DNA of 64,000 bases from contig NC_019904.1 of the NCBI RefSeq assembly GCF_000325705.1, positions 2,854,001 through 2,918,000 of the forward strand, written 5' to 3'. The position numbers were made by a program, and so were the translations under genes. Under the pieces are notes generated by a model that saw nothing but the letters and a program-made list of their open reading frames with translations, was not told where the DNA came from and did not search any database. The stretch comes from Echinicola vietnamensis DSM 17526 (GTDB lineage: Bacteria; Bacteroidota; Bacteroidia; Cytophagales; Cyclobacteriaceae). Shown here piece by piece: positions 48,381-57,977 of this stretch. The first letter of the stretch is position 1, and each line of letters opens with the position of its first letter.

Positions 48381-51251
48381 ATGTTCATGAGAAATAGGGA
48401 TAATTTTAAACGATTTCATGTATTGACATTAATGTCAGTAGCATCGATTATTCTAATTTTCTCATTGGGATACCTTTTTTATAACACGCTGTCAAAAAAC
48501 TTGTTGGGAAGTAGTCGGCAGTTTTTGGCCAAGCAGGTGGAGATAGCCTCCAACGAAGTACAGCGCAGGTTTAATACCCTTTATGAAGACTTGACTTATT
48601 ATACCACAAGATGGGAAGGTTATGATGAAGTCTCTGGAGCAGAGAAAATCCAGTCTTCGCGGACCCGTCAACTACTGAACTCTTATGGTGATTTGGTAGA
48701 TACCTTGTTTGTGAAAAGGGGGGAGGAAATTTGGGCTTTTAACCTGAAGGACAACAATTACTTCGAACAGATCAAAATTGATCAACCCAAGAGCTTTAAT
48801 GACCCGAAGAGGTTTATTAAAGTCCAATCGCATTTAGATCCTATTACGGTAATAGCCTCGGTTAATTTAGATGGTTTTTTGGGGCATTATACTTCCAACC
48901 ATTATTTAGGTGATGGTGGGTATAAGTTTTACCTGTATGGAGAAAATGCCTATCCCTTGGGAGAGAATGAACGCACGGTAGAACTTTCTTTATCTCCGGC
49001 TTTGTGGAAAGAAATGCAAAATGAGTATTTAGGTGGATTGAGGGGAGTGTATGAAGGGGATATCTTGAAGTATCAACAAGATGGTACAGCGGCGCGTTTA
49101 AAAGCCATTGTGGCTCAGTACCCGTTTAATTTGTTCCCCCTTGAGGGGAAGTTTGCTATAGTGTTTGCCCAAGACCAAAGTATTATCATTTCTAGGCTTT
49201 ACAATACGTATTTTCTACTTTTTGTAGGGCTTTTTACTTTGTTAATTTTGGTCATCTATCTGCTGATCAAGCATGGGATCAGCATAGATGAAAGGCATAT
49301 AGCGCTAGAAAAGCAATCTCAGCAAATCAACCGGCTGTTCGAACAGCAAACCATGCTCCTTCAAGAGACCAACGGCTTTGTATATTACCACGATGCATCA
49401 GGAAAAGTCAGCAACGTCAGCGAAAATGTCACTAATGTATTGGGGTTTACGAAAGAGGAGTTTCTTGAGAACAATAAAAGTCAAGTAGTCGAAAAAGACC
49501 TTCAAAAGCTGCAAGAAAAAGCCAAAAAAGCCCTTGATGAAAAGTGGGATTATTTGAGTTTTGAAGTGAGTTTCTTAAAGAAGGACGGTGCCATCATCCG
49601 TACGAAAAATTTTGAGCGACTTTTTTATGATCAAGAGGGTAAGTTTGTGAGCAGTGTGGGGATATGTACCGATATCACGGAGAAATACTTGGCAGAAAGA
49701 GAGCTGATTAAGAGTGAGAACAGGCTTCGGTCGGTATTGAACAGTTTACCTGATATTATTTTTATTTACGATAATCAAGGCGTTTATCTTGACTATTATG
49801 TCCAGGAATCAGATATGCTCATATCGCCGCCAGAATTGTCGCTTGGCAAGCATATTAGGGATATTATTCCTCCTCCTTATGGAGAAAAAATGGAGAGTGC
49901 GCTACTGAGGGCTGCTAAAACTGGAAAGGTACAGACTGAGCAGATGACCTTGGACTTACCATCAGGAAAGAAATTTCTGGAAATAAGGTTCTTTAAACTG
50001 GATGAAGAAAGGATGATTTCTGTGGGCCGAGACGTGACCGAACAGAAATTATGGGAGAAGGGCTTGAAAGAGGCGAAGGAAGTGGCTGAAGGAGCCAATA
50101 GGGCTAAATCTGAATTTTTGGCCAGCATGAGCCATGAAATTAGGACCCCCATGAATGGGTTGTTGGGAATGATTGGCCTGTTGGAGCATACGAAAATGGA
50201 TGATGAACAGCAAAGTATCGTCAAAGTAATCAAGGACTCTGGGGAATCGCTTTTGGTGATCATCAAGGATATATTGGATTATTCCAAAATCGAGGAAGGC
50301 AAATTGGAGTTGGAACTGTCCAGTTCGAAATTTAGAGAAGAACTCAATAAGGTGATCAATATTTTTTCTGGAATGGTAGTGGGAAAAGAGCTATCCCTGA
50401 ATTTGGATATTGCCCCCACGATTCCACAATGGCTGATATTGGACAATGAAAAACTCAGTCAGATCCTGTTTAACATCATTGGGAACGCGGTGAAATTCAC
50501 GCCAAAAGGCGGGGATGTCAGTATTAAAGTTTCTGGGGAGCCAATACTCGACAAGAATTTTATGCTTTACTTTAATGTCAAAGACACTGGAGTAGGCATT
50601 CCTAAATCCAAAATAGACCAGCTGATCAATCCTTTTACCCAAACCGGCAGGGGAACCGCTGAAGAGAAAAGCGGGAGTGGCCTAGGCTTGGCCATCGCCA
50701 ATAAGCTTATTGAACTGATGGGAGGAAGCCTTCAGATTGAAAGTGAAGTAGGAAAAGGGTCTGAGTTTTCCTTTACGGTTTTTGCTAGGATTTCGGATAG
50801 TGAAGAAAAGGTAGGGAAAGATGATTACGAGAAATATGCTAAGGAGGAATATAAGCTCTCCCACATTTCTGATAAATTCCCCAAAGAAATTTTACTGGCC
50901 GAAGATAATGATATTAACCTAAAATTTATGAAGCTTCTGATGAAGCAATTAGGGTATTCGGTGGATACGGTAAGTACCGGTGAGGAAGCCGTAAAGGCCG
51001 TTCAAAAGAAGCGATACGATATGATTTTCATGGATTATCAAATGCCTGTGATGGATGGCCTGGAAGCTTCCAGGGAAATCAAAAAAATGAAAGAAGGAAA
51101 GTACATCCGCATTATCGGCCTCTCAGCCAATGTGTTTAAGGAAGATATAGAGCGGGCCTATGAGGCGGGAATGGACGATTACCTAACCAAGCCTATAAAG
51201 ATTCAGGACGTCGTCATGAAAATAAAGGAAAGCTCAGGAATGAGTGTGTAG
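48381..51251 (+). CDS. Hybrid sensor histidine kinase with PAS and receiver domains
   Basis: A 956-residue hybrid kinase. Transmembrane helices at about 14-35 and 278-298 bracket an extracytoplasmic sensor domain. Two PAS domains (about 310-440 and 445-560) come next. The HisKA motif MSHEIRTPMNG carries H585, followed by the HATPase with NIIGNAVKFTPKGG and VKDTGVGIP. The receiver domain has MDYQMPVMDG with D885. There is no output domain, so phosphate must go to a separate regulator or HPt protein. It directly follows the Cache lipoprotein gene (8 bases) and ends at a strong terminator. Confidence 0.93.
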   Translation: MFMRNRDNFKRFHVLTLMSVASIILIFSLGYLFYNTLSKNLLGSSRQFLAKQVEIASNEVQRRFNTLYEDLTYYTTRWEGYDEVSGAEKIQSSRTRQLLNSYGDLVDTLFVKRGEEIWAFNLKDNNYFEQIKIDQPKSFNDPKRFIKVQSHLDPITVIASVNLDGFLGHYTSNHYLGDGGYKFYLYGENAYPLGENERTVELSLSPALWKEMQNEYLGGLRGVYEGDILKYQQDGTAARLKAIVAQYPFNLFPLEGKFAIVFAQDQSIIISRLYNTYFLLFVGLFTLLILVIYLLIKHGISIDERHIALEKQSQQINRLFEQQTMLLQETNGFVYYHDASGKVSNVSENVTNVLGFTKEEFLENNKSQVVEKDLQKLQEKAKKALDEKWDYLSFEVSFLKKDGAIIRTKNFERLFYDQEGKFVSSVGICTDITEKYLAERELIKSENRLRSVLNSLPDIIFIYDNQGVYLDYYVQESDMLISPPELSLGKHIRDIIPPPYGEKMESALLRAAKTGKVQTEQMTLDLPSGKKFLEIRFFKLDEERMISVGRDVTEQKLWEKGLKEAKEVAEGANRAKSEFLASMSHEIRTPMNGLLGMIGLLEHTKMDDEQQSIVKVIKDSGESLLVIIKDILDYSKIEEGKLELELSSSKFREELNKVINIFSGMVVGKELSLNLDIAPTIPQWLILDNEKLSQILFNIIGNAVKFTPKGGDVSIKVSGEPILDKNFMLYFNVKDTGVGIPKSKIDQLINPFTQTGRGTAEEKSGSGLGLAIANKLIELMGGSLQIESEVGKGSEFSFTVFARISDSEEKVGKDDYEKYAKEEYKLSHISDKFPKEILLAEDNDINLKFMKLLMKQLGYSVDTVSTGEEAVKAVQKKRYDMIFMDYQMPVMDGLEASREIKKMKEGKYIRIIGLSANVFKEDIERAYEAGMDDYLTKPIKIQDVVMKIKESSGMSV

Positions 51252-51272
51252 GGAAATGGAGGAAAATGAAAG

Positions 51273-51312
51273 AAAGCAGCGGTTTATGCCCAATGGCTAC
51301 CGCTGCTTTTTT
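51273..51312. terminator. Bidirectional terminator after the hybrid kinase gene
   Basis: An 11-pair stem (51273-51283 with 51299-51309) whose loop contains a further small dyad is followed by a T-run; on the minus strand it also serves the E2 gene. Confidence 0.8.
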
Positions 51313-52596
51313 TTATAATTTGCTGTCAATATCAAATGCTTCGAGGTAATCGGCTACTCTTTTGACAAACATTCCGCCCAGCGAACCGTCTACTACTCGA
51401 TGGTCATAAGAGTGGGACAGGAACATTTTGTGCCGAACGGCAATGACATCTCCAGTCGGCGTTTCCATTACAGCAGGCTTTTTGGTAATGGCACCTACCG
51501 CTAAAATGGCCACTTGAGGCTGCATAATGATGGGAGTACCCATAAGATTCCCAAATGATCCTACATTCGATATCGTATAGGTTCCACCTGAAAGCTCATC
51601 GGCGGCCAATTTGTTGGTTCGGGCCCTTGCAGCCAAGTCGTTGATCTTTTTGGAAAGCCCTGTAAGGTTGAGTTCATTGGCTTTCTTGATGACAGGCACG
51701 ATAAGATTGCCGCTGGGAAGTGCTACGGCCACACCGATGTTTATGTCCTTTTTCTTAATGATCCGATCACCATCGACAGAGATGTTGATCATGGGGAAGT
51801 CTTGGATAGCCTTGGCCACTGCTTCAACAAAGAACGGGGTAAAGGTAAGGGGTTCGCCCATCTTGTTTTTGTATGCTTCCTTGACCTTGTTTCTCCAAAG
51901 GACAATGTTTGTCACATCAGCCTCTACAAAAGAAGTGACGTGCGGAGAGATCTGTTTGGAAGCGACCATCCTTTCGGAGATCATTTTACGCATCCTGTCC
52001 ATTTCAATGATCTCATCCCCGGCAGAAACACTCGCTGCGGCCTTAGGCATAGGAGTTCCGGAAGTAGCGGTAGACCTGGATTTTAAGTAATCGAGCATGT
52101 CGTGTTTGGTGACCCTGCCTTCTTTTCCAGTGCCCGGAATTGTCGCAAGCTCAGCTTTAGAGATGCCTTCTTCTTTGGCGATACTGAGTACCAAAGGCGA
52201 GTAAAAACGCTTGTCCCCAGTGGACTTCTCTGTTACTGGATTAATGATGGTGGCCGTTTGTGATGGAGCAGCCGCCAATAAATCTTCTTTTTCACTACTG
52301 CTGTCTGTATCTACTTCTTTCGGCTCGGTGGCTTTAGTATCATCTTCCTCCTCGCCTTCTGTTTCTATCAGGGCAATAGGGGCGCCTACAGCCACCACGT
52401 CACCTTCCTTGGCAAGGATTTTTTTCAATACACCAGCATGGGAAGAAGGCACTTCCGTATCTACCTTGTCGGTAGCTACTTCCAGTACCGACTCATCCTC
52501 TTCTATGCTTTCACCTTCTTTTTTTAACCATGTCAAGATGGTGCCCTCTATAATACTCTCACCCATTTTGGGCATTACCATTTCTACAGTTGCCAT
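51313..52596 (-). CDS. Dihydrolipoamide acyltransferase (E2) of a 2-oxoacid dehydrogenase complex
   Basis: A 427-residue E2 core that passes acyl groups to CoA. It has one lipoyl domain (ATDKVDTEV, lipoyl Lys44), a linker rich in Glu/Asp/Ser, a peripheral-subunit-binding domain (SPLVLSIAKEEGISKAEL, about 133-170) and the catalytic domain ending SYDHRVVDGSLGG with H399 and D403. A single lipoyl domain and this length suit the branched-chain-type E2, but pyruvate- or 2-oxoglutarate-type cannot be excluded. E1 and E3 genes are not in the window. Confidence 0.9.
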   Translation of the reverse strand: MATVEMVMPKMGESIIEGTILTWLKKEGESIEEDESVLEVATDKVDTEVPSSHAGVLKKILAKEGDVVAVGAPIALIETEGEEEDDTKATEPKEVDTDSSSEKEDLLAAAPSQTATIINPVTEKSTGDKRFYSPLVLSIAKEEGISKAELATIPGTGKEGRVTKHDMLDYLKSRSTATSGTPMPKAAASVSAGDEIIEMDRMRKMISERMVASKQISPHVTSFVEADVTNIVLWRNKVKEAYKNKMGEPLTFTPFFVEAVAKAIQDFPMINISVDGDRIIKKKDINIGVAVALPSGNLIVPVIKKANELNLTGLSKKINDLAARARTNKLAADELSGGTYTISNVGSFGNLMGTPIIMQPQVAILAVGAITKKPAVMETPTGDVIAVRHKMFLSHSYDHRVVDGSLGGMFVKRVADYLEAFDIDSKL

Positions 52597-52681
52597 GTTG
52601 TATCTATTTAATTGGGTCTATTTCTTGATTTTAAAATTATATTTTAATTTATTAATCACAAAACAGGATGTCCCAAATTAT

Positions 52682-53938
52682 TTAATCGTTTTCGTTTTTA
52701 ATAACCTTTCGGAGCAGATTTAGGACAGTCAAGGCTGAATACTGGATATTGAGCAAACGATCATGTGCCAATTGCAATTTTTTGGTCTTGACGCCCTCTC
52801 GATTGGCAATAGCGATCCATACCGTTCCGACGGGCTTTTCAGGGCTTCCCCCACCGGGGCCAGCAATCCCACTCGTTGCCAATCCGTAATCAGCATCAAA
52901 CTTTTTTCGGACCATGCTTGCCATTTCCATGACGGTCTCTTCACTCACGGCACCATGGGCCATAAGGGTGCTTTCTTTTACTCCTAATAGGGCAGTTTTA
53001 AACTGATTATGATAAGGAGTGATGGCCCCATTAAAATAGTTGCTGCTTCCAGGGATGGCAGTGACCAAGTGGGAAACATACCCCCCTGTGCAGCTTTCTG
53101 CGATGGATATGGTTTTCTTGTTTAACGTAAGAATCCGACCAATTGCTTCGGCTATGGTTTCCTGATCATAGCCATAAATATAGTTTTTTATGAGCGGTTT
53201 TACTTGCTGAATGTATTGATTTACCTCTTCTTGAAGCTGATTTATGTCATCCCCAAAGGCTGTAAGTCTCAGTTTTACCTCACCAAGGGAGGGCAAATAC
53301 GCCAGTTTGATGTGAGAAGGAAGCTGATCCTCCCATTCGGCAATCATGTCTGCCAGCCAGCTTTCACCGATGCCTGCCGTTTTGATTACTTTGTGATAGA
53401 TGACAGGAAGTGAAAATAGGGTTTTGATTTTAGGAAGGACGAAATTTTCCATGAGAAACTGCATCTCATGGGGGACGCCAGGCATGGACATCCATACACA
53501 ACCATTTTCTTCAAACCACATCCCGGGAGCAGTTCCCCGGTCATTTTTGACATACTGGCATTTGGTAGGAAGGTGACCTTGGAGCTTGTTTAGTGGCGTC
53601 AGTTCACGCCCTCTTTTCTCAAAAAATGCCTTCACATCTGCGATAGCTTCTGGAAAAGGTTCTATGGAGCATTCAAAATATTTGGCCAGCAACGGTTTGG
53701 TGAGGTCGTCCTTTGTGGGACCCAATCCACCCGTGATCAGGATGATGTTGGCACGGTTTTGAGCATGCCGGAAGGCGTGAAGAATATCCGGTTCGTTATC
53801 ACCCACAGTGGTTTTACGGACAACTCTCACGCCAATTTGGTCAAGTTCTTTACTGATCCAGTGGCTGTTGGTGTCCATGATCTGCCCATAAAGCAATTCA
53901 TCACCAATAGCGATTATCTCTGCGGTAATTTGTTTCAT
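52682..53938 (-). CDS. cinA: CinA family nicotinamide-nucleotide amidohydrolase
   Basis: A 418-residue two-domain CinA protein. The N-terminal MoCF/COG1058 domain (GDELLYGQIMDTNSHW, TGGLGPTKDDLTKP) is an ADP-ribose-pyrophosphatase-type fold, and the C-terminal domain (SIAESCTGGYVSHL, SGIAGPGGGSPEKPVGTVW) deamidates NMN for NAD recycling. Its start overlaps the dihydrofolate reductase stop by four bases, so the two are coupled. Confidence 0.94.
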   Translation of the reverse strand: MKQITAEIIAIGDELLYGQIMDTNSHWISKELDQIGVRVVRKTTVGDNEPDILHAFRHAQNRANIILITGGLGPTKDDLTKPLLAKYFECSIEPFPEAIADVKAFFEKRGRELTPLNKLQGHLPTKCQYVKNDRGTAPGMWFEENGCVWMSMPGVPHEMQFLMENFVLPKIKTLFSLPVIYHKVIKTAGIGESWLADMIAEWEDQLPSHIKLAYLPSLGEVKLRLTAFGDDINQLQEEVNQYIQQVKPLIKNYIYGYDQETIAEAIGRILTLNKKTISIAESCTGGYVSHLVTAIPGSSNYFNGAITPYHNQFKTALLGVKESTLMAHGAVSEETVMEMASMVRKKFDADYGLATSGIAGPGGGSPEKPVGTVWIAIANREGVKTKKLQLAHDRLLNIQYSALTVLNLLRKVIKNEND

Positions 53939-54444
53939 GCGGTTATCGGCTTGGCTTTTTGGTAGGTAACAAAGGTGTAATCAAATTGGTTTTTCTCATC
54001 CTTTTTATGGAATTCCTCGGCAGTTTTTGTCCAGTTTTCTAATGAGAATTCCGGGAAATAAGCATCGCCTTCAGGAGCACAGTCTACCACTGTAATGATC
54101 ATCTCGTCCACAAGGGGGAGTGCCTGTTTGTAGATTTCAGCACCTCCGATGATGAAAGCTTTATCATCGCCTCCTTCTTTGGCGATGGCAATGGCTTTTT
54201 CCAAGCTGTGAACCACGTGGTGGCCTTCCGGAACTTCGTATTGCTTGTTTCTTGTGATCACGACTGATGTCCTGTTAGGGAGTGGTTTGCCCATGGATTC
54301 ATAAGTCTTTCTTCCCATGATGATGTAGTGACCGGTAGTTTGCTGCTTAAAGTGTCGAAGGTCAGCAGAAAGGCGCCAGATGAGTTGATTGTCCTTTCCG
54401 ATCACATTATTGTTCGCTTTTGCTACGATTATGGATAGTATCAA
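53935..54444 (-). CDS. folA: Dihydrofolate reductase
   Basis: This enzyme reduces dihydrofolate to tetrahydrofolate. The signature blocks are NNNVIGKDNQLIWRLSADL, IMGRKTYESMGKPLPNR, FIIGGAEIYKQ and DAYFPEF. The reading frame opens at a GTG (54468), but a TTG at 54444 gives the usual DHFR N-terminus (MILSIIVAKANN, about 169 residues), so I prefer it. Either way no ATG start is available. It is coupled to cinA. Confidence 0.93.
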   Translation of the reverse strand: MILSIIVAKANNNVIGKDNQLIWRLSADLRHFKQQTTGHYIIMGRKTYESMGKPLPNRTSVVITRNKQYEVPEGHHVVHSLEKAIAIAKEGGDDKAFIIGGAEIYKQALPLVDEMIITVVDCAPEGDAYFPEFSLENWTKTAEEFHKKDEKNQFDYTFVTYQKAKPITA

Positions 54445-54623
54445 TGCCTTTGGAGTTTTGAATTGCACAAGATACCAAGGTTTTTTGAAGCATTAAAAAA
54501 GGTGCTTTAAAAAGTTTGCCCTAAAAGTGATTGTCTTGTTGCGTAGCATGAAAGCCTGTAGGGCATAGCAAAGGGGAGAAAATTAAGGAACGACCATAAC
54601 GTTCACAGTGTCAGATGGAGAGG

Positions 54624-55562
54624 TCATTGCCCCTCCATCGCATTACTGTATTCGGCCATTTCAAACTCAAATTGCTCAGTGGTATTTATGGTGGTGATGA
54701 CCATATCCGTGATACTCTTGTCTTCCTTGGATTCATAGTGGATTTCCAGCACATCTCCATCAGGAAGGCCATCGTAATACGCTTGATACTTTTGTTTTAC
54801 TCTTTTGGAAAAAAGAAAGTTGTTTTTTGACCAATAGGAAGCATAGCCCTCGATGGGTTCGGTGCTCACCCAATAGCTGGCAGCGTATTCTTCGTTTTCA
54901 CTAATGTATTCCTCGCAGGTGTAGCCAAGGATTTCTTTGGTGTTTCCCGTTTTGGTGAGGTCAAATGCCGCTGAACTGGTCTCATTGTCCATATCGTCCA
55001 GTTCCTTGTCTGCAGCATTATCCATCATTTTTGTCCAGTCCATTCCATAGGCCATGTAATTTTTTTCTCCCTTTTCATTTTCCATCAGCAATACGGAAGC
55101 ATTGTTTTTATGGTCAAAGATCATTACCGTTTTCTCCGCTTTTTGATCTTGGTTTTCCATTTCTATTCCCCAAAAATCGGTATTGGAACTTAAGAAAGAC
55201 CGAAAGGTCACCGGTTCGATGGCTTTGCCTTTTTCATCCGTGCCTGAGATTATCATGTCGGTGTAGCCGGTAAAGTGGTAACGGTCTTCTGTGGCTGCAT
55301 TCATGTCAATACTGCTCATGACCTTTCCATAATCGTAATCACCGCCTTCATAGGTTGATGGGGCACCGAAAATTTGTTCAAGGTATTTGTCTGTCTGTTT
55401 GCGGGCAGCATTTTCCACTTCATTGGAAACGCGTCGTTCTACGGCATTTTCAACGCCTTCTTGGGCGGCTTTTTTGAGTTTTTTTAAAAACTGTGCTTGA
55501 GTGGTCACAGGAAAAAGCAGCATAGCTGAAAGTGCAGCTAAAAGTAATTTATCAGTTCTCAT
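54624..55562 (-). CDS. DUF4412 domain secreted protein
   Basis: A 312-residue exported protein: signal peptide ending TQAQF, a helical stretch (FLKKLKKAAQEGVENAVERR), then a beta-rich domain with NTKEILGYTCEEYISENE, a segment typical of DUF4412. The single domain Cys is in GYTCEEY. The function is unknown. It stands alone. Confidence 0.78.
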   Translation of the reverse strand: MRTDKLLLAALSAMLLFPVTTQAQFLKKLKKAAQEGVENAVERRVSNEVENAARKQTDKYLEQIFGAPSTYEGGDYDYGKVMSSIDMNAATEDRYHFTGYTDMIISGTDEKGKAIEPVTFRSFLSSNTDFWGIEMENQDQKAEKTVMIFDHKNNASVLLMENEKGEKNYMAYGMDWTKMMDNAADKELDDMDNETSSAAFDLTKTGNTKEILGYTCEEYISENEEYAASYWVSTEPIEGYASYWSKNNFLFSKRVKQKYQAYYDGLPDGDVLEIHYESKEDKSITDMVITTINTTEQFEFEMAEYSNAMEGQ

Positions 55563-55671
55563 GGCTCGTTAGTTTTATAACTGACCAATTTAAACAAATG
55601 CGGGAATAAAAGCCACAGGAAAAAGGTGTATGGGGCCGCAGAATTATTATGGCCGCCTTGGCAATGAGTAT

Positions 55672-55707
55672 AAAAGAAAAGGCAGGCCATTGTGAAAAGG
55701 GCCTGCC
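55672..55707 (-). terminator. Intrinsic terminator after fmt
   Basis: An 8-pair GC-rich stem (55681-55688 with 55700-55707) is followed, on the minus strand, by a T-rich tract. Confidence 0.7.
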
Positions 55708-55734
55708 ATGAAAATGGTTGCTGACAATGCTTGA

Positions 55735-56655
55735 TCAAAGCTTATTGCCGCGTAAGAAATCTTGAATTTCCATTCTTTTCTTCCCTTGTAGCTGGAGTTC
55801 TTTGATGGAGAGCGCTCCGGCTCCAGTTTGGAAATGTAAGTAGGTTTTGTTGTCGGATGCATATTCACCGGGGGATTTGCCTTTTAGCTCATCGACTATT
55901 TCAGTGGCGAAAATCTTGCAGGATTTATCCTGGAGGGTCGTCCAAGCTGCAGGATAAGGGGAGAGGCCTCTCACCAGGTTATGGATTGATCTGGCCGGTT
56001 TGCTCCAATCGATTTCGCAGGTTTCTTTAAAGATTTTAGGAGCGTGGTGAAGGGCTTTTGCTTCATCTTGTCCATAAGTATCCACGTCACCTTTGTCGAT
56101 CGCTTCAATGGTCTTCAACACCAACTTGGACCCTCTGGCCATCAGCTTTTCATACAGGCTGCCAATATTGTCTTGGGGGAGGATGGGCTCTTTTTCTTGA
56201 TAGATGATGCTTCCGGTGTCGATTTCATGCTTCAGGAAAAAAGTGGTGACGCCGGTCTCCTCTTCGCCATTAATAATGGCCCAATTGATCGGAGCAGCTC
56301 CCCGGTAGTCCGGAAGCAGTGAGGCGTGGAGGTTAAAAGTCCCCCTAGGAGGCATGTTCCATACCACTTCTGGCAACATTCGAAAAGCCACTACCACTTG
56401 GACATCCGCACGATAACCCTTCAGCTCTTCGATAAATTCAGGTGATTTCAGATTAGTAGGCTGCAAAACAGGGATTTCATGTTTCAGGGCAGCTGCTTTT
56501 ACCGGCGAAGGAATAAGCTTTTGGCCTCTTCCTTTTGGCTTGTCAGGTGCGGTGATGACCGCTACGACATTCCAGCCGTTTTCCACTAGGATTTCCAAGG
56601 AAGGCACTGCAAAATCGGGCGTGCCCATATAAATGATGCGAAGGTCTTTATTCAT
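55735..56655 (-). CDS. fmt: Methionyl-tRNA formyltransferase
   Basis: A 306-residue enzyme that formylates initiator Met-tRNA. MGTPDFAVPSLEIL starts the formyl-donor domain, SLLPDYRGAAPINWAI is the family signature, and the C-terminal domain begins near EIDWSKPARSIHNLVRG. It is followed by its own terminator. Confidence 0.96.
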   Translation of the reverse strand: MNKDLRIIYMGTPDFAVPSLEILVENGWNVVAVITAPDKPKGRGQKLIPSPVKAAALKHEIPVLQPTNLKSPEFIEELKGYRADVQVVVAFRMLPEVVWNMPPRGTFNLHASLLPDYRGAAPINWAIINGEEETGVTTFFLKHEIDTGSIIYQEKEPILPQDNIGSLYEKLMARGSKLVLKTIEAIDKGDVDTYGQDEAKALHHAPKIFKETCEIDWSKPARSIHNLVRGLSPYPAAWTTLQDKSCKIFATEIVDELKGKSPGEYASDNKTYLHFQTGAGALSIKELQLQGKKRMEIQDFLRGNKL

Positions 56656-56725
56656 GGTTGAATCGTTGTACTGTCGGATCGTTAGGTAGTCACTAAACTA
56701 TGAGGGTGCTAGAACGATGGATAAA

Positions 56726-57937
56726 TTATGGGTAAAGCAAGTACTTTTCTCTCATGGTTTTATACGCTTGCAATGGCTTCTGCCAACCTGCCTTGATTTC
56801 GGCCGCTGATTTTCCGGCTAGAATATCCTTCCTCAACTGGTCGGTCCCAGCAAGCTTGTCGAAAAAGCTGTTGAAAAACTGCTGTCCGCCACCCGACTTT
56901 TGGTACATTTCCAGGAGGTATTGTAGCGTAAACTGATGGGTGAGCGGTGTTTTTCTGAGATCGGTACCATAACAGGTTTTGCCTTCATGCGGTGGGTGCT
57001 TGCTCATGCCATTGATGCTTTCAGGTGTAAAGGTAAATGATCCGTATTTTGGGTCTGGTGCCCCGTATACCTGAAAGGGAAAATAAGTGCCGCGGCCCAC
57101 GCTGATGTCAGTACCCTCAAAGAAGCATAACGATGGGTATAGTCGTATAGAAACATCATTGGGGAGGTTTGGAGAGGGCTTGACCGGAAGGGAATAATGT
57201 TGTTCATGGTTCCAGTTTGCCACAGGAATCACCGTAATGTCGGCCTTCACTTGGTGTTTTAGCCACCCTTCACCATTGATCATAAGGGCGAGCTCTCCCA
57301 TGGTGAGTCCGTGAACTACCGGGATAGGATGCATGCCCACGAAACTCTGATATGCCGGATCCAAGACAGGCCCATCTATATAGTCTCCATTGGGATTGGG
57401 GCGATCCAGGATGATCAGGGGCTTGCCTTGTTCTGCACAAGCTTCCATTACGTAGTGCATGGTGCTGATGTAGGTGTAAAACCGGAGTCCCACGTCCTGA
57501 AAATCAAAGATGAGGATGTCAATATCCATCAAGGCTTCTTCAGAAGGCTTTTTGTTGGATCCATAAAGGGAAACCAAAGGGATTCCTGTTTCTTTATCGG
57601 TGTCGTTTTTAATCACCTCACCAGCATCTGCATTGCCTCGGAAGCCGTGCTCGGGAACAAATATCTTTTGGACGGCGATGTCGTTCTCAAGTAAAAAATC
57701 AACCAAGTGCTGGTTGTTTTTTTGGGTAAGTACACTTGTTTGGTTGGCGACCAATCCCACTTTTTTACCCCTTAAAAGGGGAAGGTATTGCTCAGGCTGA
57801 TCTGCTCCCGGAAGGATAGGAGAACTTGTCGAAGGGTCATCGGTGGTTGTTTTTGCCAAAAGGGAACCTGAAATAGCGCGGCATCCCAAAAAGGTCGGTA
57901 AAAAAATCAGTAGAAGTATTAATTTTAGCTGCTTCAT
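56726..57937 (-). CDS. NamZ-like (DUF1343, GH171) exo-beta-N-acetylmuramidase lipoprotein
   Basis: DUF1343 proteins include NamZ, which releases MurNAc from the non-reducing end of peptidoglycan fragments. From the ATG at 57935-57937, a lipoprotein signal with FLGC (Cys19) is seen. GKKVGLVANQTSVLT, IFVPEHGFRGNADAG and FDFQDVGLRFYTYISTM are the conserved blocks. The longer frame to 57973 adds 12 residues without support. It suggests cell-wall recycling at the membrane. It is divergent from the permease gene. Confidence 0.88.
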   Translation of the reverse strand: MKQLKLILLLIFLPTFLGCRAISGSLLAKTTTDDPSTSSPILPGADQPEQYLPLLRGKKVGLVANQTSVLTQKNNQHLVDFLLENDIAVQKIFVPEHGFRGNADAGEVIKNDTDKETGIPLVSLYGSNKKPSEEALMDIDILIFDFQDVGLRFYTYISTMHYVMEACAEQGKPLIILDRPNPNGDYIDGPVLDPAYQSFVGMHPIPVVHGLTMGELALMINGEGWLKHQVKADITVIPVANWNHEQHYSLPVKPSPNLPNDVSIRLYPSLCFFEGTDISVGRGTYFPFQVYGAPDPKYGSFTFTPESINGMSKHPPHEGKTCYGTDLRKTPLTHQFTLQYLLEMYQKSGGGQQFFNSFFDKLAGTDQLRKDILAGKSAAEIKAGWQKPLQAYKTMREKYLLYP

Positions 57938-57977
57938 ATTAATTTGCATTTGAATCTTAACAAAATAAAACACTTCA

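Noticed and set aside
53935..54468. GTG at 54468 as the DHFR start
   Set aside because: The family N-terminus begins at the TTG eight codons later, so the extra residues are probably not translated; it stays possible.
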